Origin: an uncultured Oscillospiraceae bacterium
GTDB lineage: Bacteria; Bacillota; Clostridia; UBA1381
Assembly: GCA_945876665.1 (NCBI GenBank)
Contig: CAMCPC010000005.1
Span: 1-16,156, forward strand
Length of the DNA: 16,156 bases
Reading direction: 5' to 3'
Of this stretch, positions 1-6,862 are shown piece after piece. The notes under the pieces were generated by a model. The model was not told where the DNA came from and made no database searches. It saw nothing but the letters and a program-made list of their open reading frames with translations. How positions within the stretch are numbered: the stretch's first letter is position 1; every line of letters begins with the position of its first letter. The translations under genes were made by a program, and so were the position numbers.

Positions 1-3
1 AAA

Positions 4-249
4 TTATTCAGCAACGAATGGCAATAATGCGATAATTCTTGCACGCTTGATAGCTGTTGTAAGCTGTCTCTGGTGCTTAGCGCAGTTACCGCTGATACGT
101 CTTGGCACAATCTTGCCTCTTTCAGTAACGTATCTTCTAAGCTTTGCTGTATCCTTGTAATCGATATGCTCAACCTTATCTACGCAGAACATGCAGACCT
201 TTTTCTTAGGTCTTCTTGCTCTCTGTGGTCTGTCATTTCTTTCAGCCAT
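4..249 (-). CDS. rpsR: 30S ribosomal protein S18
   Basis: 81-residue S18, a small-subunit protein that pairs with S6 on the 16S rRNA platform. The core is very well conserved: an N-terminal CMFC pair, the IDYKD segment, then [19 protein letters not shown] and a basic tail ending in LLPF. CxxC plus CxxH make this the zinc-binding (C+) form. I start at ATG 247-249 because a TAAGGAGG-type site lies just upstream and MAERNDRP is a normal S18 start; the frame stays open 10 codons further but that part covers the ribosome-binding site. It is the third gene of rpsF-ssb-rpsR, 36 bases after ssb. The downstream end of the operon (rplI in some Firmicutes) is outside the window. Confidence 0.97.
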   Translation of the reverse strand: MAERNDRPQRARRPKKKVCMFCVDKVEHIDYKDTAKLRRYVTERGKIVPRRISGNCAKHQRQLTTAIKRARIIALLPFVAE

Positions 250-285
250 TGTTATTTCCTCCTTATCAATTTTTATCACTGCGGA

Positions 286-789
286 TTAGAACGGCAAATC
301 GTCCTCGCTGCCGTCCAGGTCCGAGAACCCGTCCATATCAAAATCATCGCCGAAATCCGGTTCACCGCCCTGTTTTGGCTGTGACTGAGGAGCATTGAAG
401 CCGCCTCCGTTAAAGCCGCCCTGGCCGCCAAAGTTCTGATTCTGATATCCTCCGCCCTGAGAACCTGTTTCCGCTCTTGAACCCGTAAAGTAAGCCTCAT
501 CCACAACAACCTCTGTTGCGTACTGCTTCTTTCCGTCCTGACCGTCCCAGCTTCTCGATTGAATACTTCCGACTACCGCAATCATACTTCCCTTCTGGAA
601 ATATCTCGCGATAAATTCGCCTGTCTGACGCCATGCAACGCAGTTGATAAAATCAGCCTGCTGCTGGGCATCCTTACCTGCGAAACGTCTGTTCACCGCT
701 ATAGAAAATCTTGCAAGTGACACACCGTTCGGAGTCTGACGCATTTCGACGTCACGTGTAAGACGTCCCATCAATATAACTTTGTTCAT
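286..789 (-). CDS. ssb: Single-stranded DNA-binding protein SSB
   Basis: 167-residue SSB that coats single-stranded DNA in replication and repair and recruits partners through its tail. Residues 1 to about 110 form the OB fold (MNKVILMGRLTRD start, FSIAVNRRF, INCVAWRQTGEF, VVGSIQSRSWDGQDG). A Gly/Gln/Asn-rich disordered linker follows, then a strongly acidic end closing in DDLPF, the conserved tip that binds partner proteins. Placed between rpsF and rpsR, as is typical. The frame extends 7 codons upstream to a TTG, but MNKVIL is the family start, so I use ATG 787-789. The ribosome-binding site is weak (GAAAGAAG-like), which may reflect coupling to rpsF, whose stop codon is 24 bases upstream. 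Confidence 0.96.
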   Translation of the reverse strand: MNKVILMGRLTRDVEMRQTPNGVSLARFSIAVNRRFAGKDAQQQADFINCVAWRQTGEFIARYFQKGSMIAVVGSIQSRSWDGQDGKKQYATEVVVDEAYFTGSRAETGSQGGGYQNQNFGGQGGFNGGGFNAPQSQPKQGGEPDFGDDFDMDGFSDLDGSEDDLPF

Positions 790-813
790 GCTTACACCGC
801 TTCTTTCCAAAGA

Positions 814-1116
814 CTATTCTTCGTCTTTTCTGATTACGATAGTTCTCAGTATACCGTCTGTAATCTTGTACTGTCTTTCAAGCTCCTTCGGGAACTCACT
901 GTCAGCCTTGAAGTTTACAAGATAGTAGAAACCTTCTGTTCTATCATTAATTTCGTAAGCAAGTCTTCTCTTACCCCACTCGTCAACTGATTCAAGCTCA
1001 CCGTTCTTTTCGATAAGTGCTGTAAACTTATCCTTAAGAGCAGTTACCTTTTCCTCATCAAGTGTTGCGTCAATGATAAAAATTGTTTCATAGCTGTTCA
1101 GTATTTTTTCAGCCAT
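814..1116 (-). CDS. rpsF: 30S ribosomal protein S6
   Basis: 100-residue S6, which binds S18 and the central domain of 16S rRNA. It shows the family signatures YETIFIIDATLDEE at the N-terminus, GKRRLAYEINDRTEGFYYLVNF in the middle and ITDGILRTIVIRKDE at the end. ATG 1114-1116 is chosen because an AGGAGG site sits 8 bases upstream; a GTG three codons earlier overlaps that site and cannot be the start. First gene of rpsF-ssb-rpsR. Its leader carries hairpins that fit S6:S18 feedback control, and the promoter lies at 1196-1224. Confidence 0.97.
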   Translation of the reverse strand: MAEKILNSYETIFIIDATLDEEKVTALKDKFTALIEKNGELESVDEWGKRRLAYEINDRTEGFYYLVNFKADSEFPKELERQYKITDGILRTIVIRKDEE

Positions 1117-1133
1117 TTTCTGCACCTCCTTAT

Positions 1134-1175
1134 GGACTTTAGTCCCACGGCCCTATGCCATGGGCAAGGATTGCC
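1134..1175 (-). promoter_or_regulatory. Structured rpsF leader, candidate S6:S18-binding autoregulatory RNA
   Basis: The transcript between promoter and rpsF (about 72 bases) can form, in order: GGCAA-UCC-UUGCC (1163-1175); CCCAU...GUGGG enclosing GGC-AUAGG-GCC, with a CCG where the helices meet (1144-1164); and GGAC-UAAA-GUCC (1134-1145) next to the ribosome-binding site. Neighbouring hairpins share a few bases, so they may be alternatives. A leader with a CCG element that mimics the S6:S18 site of 16S rRNA is known upstream of rpsF in many bacteria; matching this one to it is my inference from position and shape, not a covariance-model result. Confidence 0.65.
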
Positions 1176-1195
1176 TGTTTTTCACAAGCTTTACT

Positions 1196-1224
1196 ATTAT
1201 ATAGCATTTTTTTTTAAATGTCAA
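1196..1224 (-). promoter_or_regulatory. Sigma-A promoter of the rpsF operon
   Basis: TTGACA (1219-1224) and TATAAT (1196-1201) are both perfect consensus with a 17-base, A-rich spacer. Start of transcription is expected near 1189. The xre stop codon TGA (1221-1223) lies inside the -35 box. No hairpin terminator lies between xre and this promoter, so the rpsF operon may also receive read-through from ftsH-xre. Confidence 0.9.
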
Positions 1225-1613
1225 GCATTTTTTTCTATATCCGCCTTGTATTTTTCGCTGTTTACAAGAAGCTTGTAATATTCGTACAGCATATCCACTC
1301 CGGCGGCATTGAGCTTTGTAAGGTCAAGCTCAAAGTAATCGGGAATATTTATATTATATTTGTGATTGCTCAGTCCGTAAAGATAGTCAACAGGCACACT
1401 CAGTATCATGGCAAGCTGTTTGACAGAAAAACAATCCGGAAAGCGCAAACCATTCTCCCAGTTTGCCACGCTTGACCTTGATATATGCAGTTTCCTCGCA
1501 AGGTCCATCTGTGTAAGACCCTTTTCCCTGCGGAGCTGTCTTAATTTCAGACCAAATTCTTCATTATTGACAATCCTGTTATTATTCACTCTCGTTTTCA
1601 CTGCTTTCTTCAT
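1221..1613 (-). CDS. XRE-family helix-turn-helix regulator
   Basis: About 130 residues. Residues 21-82 (LKLRQLRREKGLTQMDLA to VPVDYLYGLSN) are a clear HTH_3 DNA-binding domain; LTQMDLARKL and SRSSVANWENG mark the two recognition-type helices. The remaining 48 residues have no recognisable ligand or peptidase domain and may mediate dimerisation. Start is uncertain: ATG 1611-1613 has GAGGA 11 bases upstream and overlaps the end of ftsH by 32 bases; GTG 1587-1589 overlaps the ftsH stop by only 8 bases (GTGAATAA) and would fit translational coupling. Both keep the HTH domain whole. The tight overlap indicates one transcript with ftsH. Target genes cannot be told from sequence. Confidence 0.88.
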   Translation of the reverse strand: MKKAVKTRVNNNRIVNNEEFGLKLRQLRREKGLTQMDLARKLHISRSSVANWENGLRFPDCFSVKQLAMILSVPVDYLYGLSNHKYNINIPDYFELDLTKLNAAGVDMLYEYYKLLVNSEKYKADIEKNA

Positions 1614-3579
1614 CTGCTGTGTTTTCCTCATTTTGCGGATTTTCTCTTGCGTCCTTGACACGGTTAAAAATTTCCATAAATTGCTCGCCTGTAATAGTTT
1701 CCTCATCTATAAGGAAGCGCGCAATTTCATCAAGGGCGTCACGGTTTTCTTTCAGAATACCTGTTGCCTTATCATAGCACTCCTTAAGCACTCTGACAAT
1801 TTCATTATCCACAGCCGTCTTTGTTTCCTCAGAACAGTGCGAAACGCTTCTGCCGTCAAGGTATTTATTCTGAATGCTCTCCAGTCCCGCCATGCCGAAC
1901 TTATCCGACATACCGTACTGCGTTATCATGTTTCTTGCCAGTGCTGTCGCGCGTTCAATGTCATTTGCCGCGCCCGTTGTCTTGGTATTAAAAACAAGCT
2001 CCTCGGCGGCGCGTCCCGCAAGGAATACTGTAATCTGGTCAAGTATCTCGTCCTTGGACATCAGATACTTTTCCTCCTCCTCGGGCATCTGCATTGTATA
2101 TCCCAAAGAACCCATCGTTCTCGGAACAATCGTTATCTTATGCACAGGCTGTGTATGCTTCTGTACGGCAGTCGCAAGCGCATGACCTACCTCATGGAAG
2201 GATACGATTTCCTTTTCCTTTTCGGAAAGAATTCTGTCCTTCTTTTCCTTACCGGCGATTATAATCTCAACCGCCTCCATAAGGTCCTCCTGACTTACGG
2301 TTTTTCTGCCGCAGCGCACAGCGCGCAGCGCCGCCTCGTTTACCATGTTGGCAAGGTCGGCGCCTGCCGCGCCGCTTGTGGCAAGAGCCATCTCATGCAG
2401 GTTTATATCAGGCTCGGTTTTTACGTGCTTGATATGCACCTTCAATATATCCTCCCTGCCCTTAAGGTCAGGCTTTTCAACAATAATACGTCTGTCAAAA
2501 CGTCCCGGACGCAGAAGCGCCTTATCCAGTATCTCAGGGCGGTTGGTTGCCGCGATTACCACAAGTCCCTTTGAGGAATCGAAACCGTCCATTTCATTAA
2601 GAAGCTGATTAAGCGTCTGTTCACGCTCGTCATTTGAGCTCATCTGATTATCTCTTGACTTACCTATGGCATCAATTTCGTCAATAAATATTATACACGG
2701 AGCCTTTGCGGAAGCCTGCTTAAACAAATCACGCACTCTTGAAGCGCCCACGCCCACAAACATTTCCACAAATTCCGAACCGGAAAGTGAGAAAAACGGC
2801 ACCTTGGCTTCACCTGCCACCGCCTTGGCAAGAAGCGTCTTACCTGTTCCCGGAGGTCCTACAAGCAGCGCGCCGCGCGGCTGCTTTGCGCCGATTGCAA
2901 GATACTTGGACGGATTATGCAGATAATCCACTATCTCGTCAAGGGATTCCTTTGCTTCCTCCTGTCCCGCAACGTCATTAAAGGTTACTCCCGTTGCATT
3001 TTCCACGCTGTACAGCTTGGCGTTGGACTGTCCTATTCCCATAATTCCGCCGCCGCCCATCTTTTTGGACATGGAGCGCGTAAGGAAAAAGAACAGCAGA
3101 TATATTATTCCCAGCGGAAGTATCCATGTGAGAATGAAATCCAATATAGGGTTGTTATGCTGTATAGGCGTTGAATACTTCACGCCCTTTTCATCAAGCT
3201 GCGCAAGAAGTCTTTCATCATATATATATCCCGTGTAATATACCTTACGGCTGCTTTCCTTTGCCTTTTTTATAACCTCCTCAGGGTCAACTCCAAGCAT
3301 ACGCATAAATGAAGATGTCTGTGATGCCGCCTCGTCAAAAGACTCATCCGACTCATCAAACTTCTCATATATGGTAAGCTGTTCCTTATTTAAAATAACC
3401 TCATCCACCTTATCCTCATTGAGCATATTCATAAAATCACTGTATGAAATCTCCTGCTTCTTCGGTGATTGAATTGACAGCATCAGCACATTCAGAAGCA
3501 CTGTCGCTATAACCGAAATTACAAGAAATATCAACAAAGGATTTCTTAAAGGGGAACGATTTTTCTTATCGTTATTCAT
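1582..3579 (-). CDS. ftsH: ATP-dependent zinc metalloprotease FtsH
   Basis: 665-residue membrane AAA+ protease that degrades misfolded membrane proteins and regulatory substrates. Order of parts: membrane segment about 14-36; extracytoplasmic segment of about 110 residues; second membrane segment about 145-167; AAA+ domain with Walker A GPPGTGKT (241-248), pore loop FVGVG (274-278), Walker B IIFIDE (296-301) and [19 protein letters not shown] (345-363); then the M41 peptidase with HEVGH (462-466) and the third zinc ligand Asp540 in [16 protein letters not shown] replaces the common HEAGH but keeps both His and Glu. The C-terminal tail is very acidic ([15 protein letters not shown]). The AAGGAGG at 3590-3596 fixes the start. 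The length is normal. The usual Firmicute neighbours tilS and hpt are absent; an XRE regulator overlaps its end. Confidence 0.98.
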   Translation of the reverse strand: MNNDKKNRSPLRNPLLIFLVISVIATVLLNVLMLSIQSPKKQEISYSDFMNMLNEDKVDEVILNKEQLTIYEKFDESDESFDEAASQTSSFMRMLGVDPEEVIKKAKESSRKVYYTGYIYDERLLAQLDEKGVKYSTPIQHNNPILDFILTWILPLGIIYLLFFFLTRSMSKKMGGGGIMGIGQSNAKLYSVENATGVTFNDVAGQEEAKESLDEIVDYLHNPSKYLAIGAKQPRGALLVGPPGTGKTLLAKAVAGEAKVPFFSLSGSEFVEMFVGVGASRVRDLFKQASAKAPCIIFIDEIDAIGKSRDNQMSSNDEREQTLNQLLNEMDGFDSSKGLVVIAATNRPEILDKALLRPGRFDRRIIVEKPDLKGREDILKVHIKHVKTEPDINLHEMALATSGAAGADLANMVNEAALRAVRCGRKTVSQEDLMEAVEIIIAGKEKKDRILSEKEKEIVSFHEVGHALATAVQKHTQPVHKITIVPRTMGSLGYTMQMPEEEEKYLMSKDEILDQITVFLAGRAAEELVFNTKTTGAANDIERATALARNMITQYGMSDKFGMAGLESIQNKYLDGRSVSHCSEETKTAVDNEIVRVLKECYDKATGILKENRDALDEIARFLIDEETITGEQFMEIFNRVKDARENPQNEENTADEESSENESE

Positions 3580-3604
3580 TTGATTATGTCCTCCTTATAT
3601 CATA

Positions 3605-3619
3605 AAGCTTCGAAAGCTT
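3605..3619 (-). promoter_or_regulatory. Small hairpin at the 5' end of the ftsH transcript
   Basis: AAGCTT-CGA-AAGCTT is a perfect 6-bp inverted repeat with a 3-base loop. It starts about 5 bases after the predicted start of transcription and 9 bases before the ribosome-binding site. A 5'-end hairpin can stabilise mRNA; an operator is the other option. It does not match the CIRCE element of HrcA. Function is unknown. Confidence 0.4.
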
Positions 3620-3630
3620 AATCGCATTTA

Positions 3631-3659
3631 ATTTTATCACTTTATCACGATTATTTCAA
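3631..3659 (-). promoter_or_regulatory. Sigma-A promoter of ftsH-xre
   Basis: TTGAAA (3654-3659), a 17-base spacer and TAAAAT (3631-3636), each one mismatch from consensus. It is divergent from the SLH-gene promoter at 3712-3740, leaving about 52 very AT-rich bases between the two -35 boxes. Confidence 0.7.
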
Positions 3660-3711
3660 CATTTTTATTTATAATTATTATTTTGTTAATAAATTGGAAA
3701 TATATTCTTTG

Positions 3712-3740
3712 TTGACTTATATAATAATAAGTGGTAAAAT
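3712..3740 (+). promoter_or_regulatory. Sigma-A promoter of the large SLH gene
   Basis: TTGACT (3712-3717), a 17-base spacer and TAAAAT (3735-3740). Transcription would start near 3747, giving a short leader to the ribosome-binding site AAAGGA at 3771-3776. Confidence 0.75.
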
Positions 3741-3784
3741 ATCAGTATATTGCTATATTTTACAAAAATGAAAGGATGAATTGT

Positions 3785-6700
3785 ATGAAAAAAATTATAG
3801 CTATGCTGACAACTGTTATTCTGGCAGCAACAACGCTTTGTCAGGCAACGGTTTTCGCGGCATTCAGCGATGTGGATGACACAAATCCATACAAAAAGGC
3901 AATTACCACATTGTCGAAGCTGTCAGTTATTGACGGATACGAGGAAAACGGCGTGTCGTTATTCAAGCCTGAAAACACAGTAACGCGTGCTGAATTCACA
4001 AAGCTTATTGTCTTTATGCTCGGATATCAGGAGCTTACATACAGCAGTTATGAATTTACGGATGTGGATTCGAGCCACTGGGCAAGAAACTTCATTCAGA
4101 CAGCCTACAATCTCGGCATAATTGCAGGCTTCGGCGACGGAATATTTGCCCCCGATTCCCCCGTTACATATGAGCAGGCGCTTAAAATGGTTGTCTGCAC
4201 ACTTGGATATGAACAGTTTGCGCAATCGCTCCCCGCAACATCAGACAACTGGGCTGACAAGTATATTCAGGAAGCAAACGCGCTTAACCTTACAAAGAAT
4301 GTTTCGGGTACAGCATATTCTGCGGGCGCTCCCAGAGGCGTTATAGCGCAGGTGCTTTACAACGCGCTCGAAATTGAAATGTACGAGTATAACGGCTATG
4401 AATGGAACCGCACCGACAAAACACTTCTGAACGATTATCTTAAGGCTAAAGAGCTTAAGGGTACTCTTGTAGGTGTTGAAGACCTTGTAACAGAGGATTG
4501 TACACATGCTTTGAACGAGGATGAAATGGATATTATGACATCTTCCGGCGAGGAGGTTTTAATCAACTATTCTTCATTTACAACCAACAAGTCGGACATA
4601 AGCAAATATCTTGGCAATACAATCACTGTATATTACAGACAGCCGACAGCCAATGACGAAAAAATGCTTATCATTATAGATGATGAAACCTCAAAAAATT
4701 CACAGATTGAATTAAACTATGACGATATAAGCAGTCTTTCGGGAAACACGCTGAAGTATTACGAAAACAACTCAAAAATAAAAAGCATCAAATTAAAGGA
4801 AAAAGACCTGACCGTACGATATAACGGTGATATTGTTTCAGCAGATGCTACGGTAACTCTTATCAACCCTGATACAAAGGAGGAGGAATCCTTTACTCGT
4901 CAGGAAGCGCTTGAAAAATGGCTCAATCCTGATACAGAATACACAATTTATGGCGACATAAAGCTTACGGACAGCGGAAATGACGGCACTGTAGATATGA
5001 TTCAGATTAACAACTACGAAACAATGGTTGCATATGCAGCGCCCACCACTGCTGATTACCGTATTACGGATAAGCTCGTAACAGGTAATTATCTTATCCT
5101 TGACCCGCAGGCAGCAAATTACACATACACAATAACAAAGAACGGCGCGGAGATACCTGTAACGTCAATTGCTGCAAATGATGTAATCCTTTACGCAAAG
5201 AGCCTTGACGGTTCTCATTACTCGCTTCTTGTATCCAACAAGACGGTTAAGGGTTCGATTTCATCACTTTCATCAGACGGCAGCCGCATGACAATAAACG
5301 GTACAAGCTATGAAGTCGGTGATACGTGCGCCGCATACATACAGGAAAAGAATAACAAGGACCTTAAGGTCGGCATTTCAGGCACCTTCTACCTTGACGC
5401 ATTTAATACTGCTGTATTCGGTACTCTTGAACAGACAGCCACCATTCCTTACGCATATATCGCAGACGCGTTCCTTGACTATGATGAAGGCGGCAAGGCA
5501 TATATAACAGCATATGCCCCGAATACTTCTGCAAGCAGCGCCGCTTCATATCCAATAAAGAGCAGGGTTAAATTCAACGGTTCAAACATTGACAGCGAAA
5601 CAGCTATTGACAGACTTATGACATCTGCTTCTTATGCAGGAGATGAGAGCGAATACGCCGAAAAAATCTACGGTGCGGGTAAAACACCGAACACTACAGA
5701 GTATTGCCAGCCTGCAAGACTTATGATTACAAACGGCGAAGTAACCGAAATTACTGTATTGACATCAGATGAAATTCAGACTCAGAACGACGATAACGAA
5801 CAAATCGCAAAATGCAGAGACATCGGACAGTATACTTATTCGTCCAACAGCTTCTCACAGAACGGCAAGACATCTTTCTCTGTAAATTCAAACACCACCG
5901 TTCTTTATGTTCCGAGCGACCGTATGCAGAAGAAAAAATACGCAAAGAAAGCACCTTCTTCCGCATTCACTTCAGGTGATGCATACTACGTTGAAGCATA
6001 CGACATAAACTCATCAAGAATTGCAGGACTTGTAATCCTTTACGGCAATGACGGTACTCTTACTACAGTTAAAAAGGACAGCGATTTCTCAGTCGTTGCC
6101 TCACTTCCCGAAAGTATTTACAGTGATGTAAGAGATGAAATAGTTGAGAAATTCGATGTTTATACAGGCGCTTCAAACACTGTTAAATCATGGACAACAT
6201 ATAATGCAACAGAATTTGATAATGTACAGGTCGGTGATGTTATCCAGTTCGCATATGACAGTGATAATCTTATACAGGGACGTATAAACAATATTAAGTT
6301 TGCTGATATTGCAGAGGTTCTTGATGGTGCTGAAAACAACGGTCAGAAGTTCAACTGGCAGGCGGAACAGGAACCTGATGAATCAAACAATAATCAGAAG
6401 TATAAATTTGATTACAGATTCAAAAAGCCGGGTACATCTGACGATGAAACATACACAAGCTCAACACTCGGAACAGTTCCGAATTCAAGAGCAGTTATGT
6501 TCAATGTCAGTCAGGTACTTCTTGACGAAAAGAAGCTTTACGTTACTAAGGGCGGTTTTGAAACCGCAGAGGACGGTACATATCAGATAGACGATGAGGA
6601 TTATGAGGAAATCTTAGTCGCTCCGTCAACAAAGATTATCCGCATGGAAGAGGACAGAGAAGAAATCAGCAGATACGCTGCCGATACAACAACCGATATG

Positions 6701-6805
6701 TCAATCAATGACCTTAAAGACGCTAAAAACTACGGTATCGACTGTTCGAAAATCCTTGTACTTATGTCAAAGGGTAATGCAAAGCTGATTGTTGTTTATA
6801 ATTAA
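3785..6805 (+). CDS. Secreted S-layer-homology (SLH) domain protein, 1006 residues
   Basis: A cell-surface protein. Residues 1-26 are a Sec signal peptide (MKKIIAMLTT..., cleavage likely after VFA or FAA; the cysteine at 19 is not in a lipobox). SLH repeats follow at about 27-79 (FSDVDD...TVTRAEF), 91-141 (FTDVDSSHWARNF...PVTYEQAL) and a degenerate third at 153-197. SLH domains bind pyruvylated secondary wall polymer; only the first repeat keeps the TRAE-type binding motif. Residues about 200-1006 are Asp/Asn/Thr/Ser/Tyr-rich, beta-sheet-like, without cell-wall hydrolase or sugar-binding motifs I can name; an S-layer subunit or adhesin is possible. ATG 3785 is chosen over an in-frame start 18 codons upstream because AAAGGA lies 8 bases before it and the signal peptide begins there. 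Single-gene transcript. Confidence 0.93.
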   Translation: MKKIIAMLTTVILAATTLCQATVFAAFSDVDDTNPYKKAITTLSKLSVIDGYEENGVSLFKPENTVTRAEFTKLIVFMLGYQELTYSSYEFTDVDSSHWARNFIQTAYNLGIIAGFGDGIFAPDSPVTYEQALKMVVCTLGYEQFAQSLPATSDNWADKYIQEANALNLTKNVSGTAYSAGAPRGVIAQVLYNALEIEMYEYNGYEWNRTDKTLLNDYLKAKELKGTLVGVEDLVTEDCTHALNEDEMDIMTSSGEEVLINYSSFTTNKSDISKYLGNTITVYYRQPTANDEKMLIIIDDETSKNSQIELNYDDISSLSGNTLKYYENNSKIKSIKLKEKDLTVRYNGDIVSADATVTLINPDTKEEESFTRQEALEKWLNPDTEYTIYGDIKLTDSGNDGTVDMIQINNYETMVAYAAPTTADYRITDKLVTGNYLILDPQAANYTYTITKNGAEIPVTSIAANDVILYAKSLDGSHYSLLVSNKTVKGSISSLSSDGSRMTINGTSYEVGDTCAAYIQEKNNKDLKVGISGTFYLDAFNTAVFGTLEQTATIPYAYIADAFLDYDEGGKAYITAYAPNTSASSAASYPIKSRVKFNGSNIDSETAIDRLMTSASYAGDESEYAEKIYGAGKTPNTTEYCQPARLMITNGEVTEITVLTSDEIQTQNDDNEQIAKCRDIGQYTYSSNSFSQNGKTSFSVNSNTTVLYVPSDRMQKKKYAKKAPSSAFTSGDAYYVEAYDINSSRIAGLVILYGNDGTLTTVKKDSDFSVVASLPESIYSDVRDEIVEKFDVYTGASNTVKSWTTYNATEFDNVQVGDVIQFAYDSDNLIQGRINNIKFADIAEVLDGAENNGQKFNWQAEQEPDESNNNQKYKFDYRFKKPGTSDDETYTSSTLGTVPNSRAVMFNVSQVLLDEKKLYVTKGGFETAEDGTYQIDDEDYEEILVAPSTKIIRMEEDREEISRYAADTTTDMSINDLKDAKNYGIDCSKILVLMSKGNAKLIVVYN

Positions 6806-6819
6806 TTTAAATAACCAAT

Positions 6820-6852
6820 AAAAATAAGACTGCCCCATGCAGTCTTATTTTT
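6820..6852. terminator. Bidirectional intrinsic terminator between the SLH gene and ptsG
   Basis: Perfect 14-bp stem AAAAATAAGACTGC / GCAGTCTTATTTTT with the 5-base loop CCCAT. The A-run on one arm and T-run on the other give a U-tract in both directions, serving the plus-strand SLH gene and the converging ptsG. Confidence 0.92.
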
Positions 6853-6862
6853 ATGTGATAAA

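Noticed and set aside
1408..2574. Long plus-strand open frame of 388 codons opposite ftsH
   Set aside because: It lies antisense to the fully conserved FtsH reading frame, has no ribosome-binding site and gives a low-complexity Cys/Leu/Arg-rich product.
3605..3619. CIRCE or CtsR heat-shock operator at ftsH
   Set aside because: The inverted repeat is AAGCTT-based and does not match the CIRCE arms or the CtsR heptad repeat.
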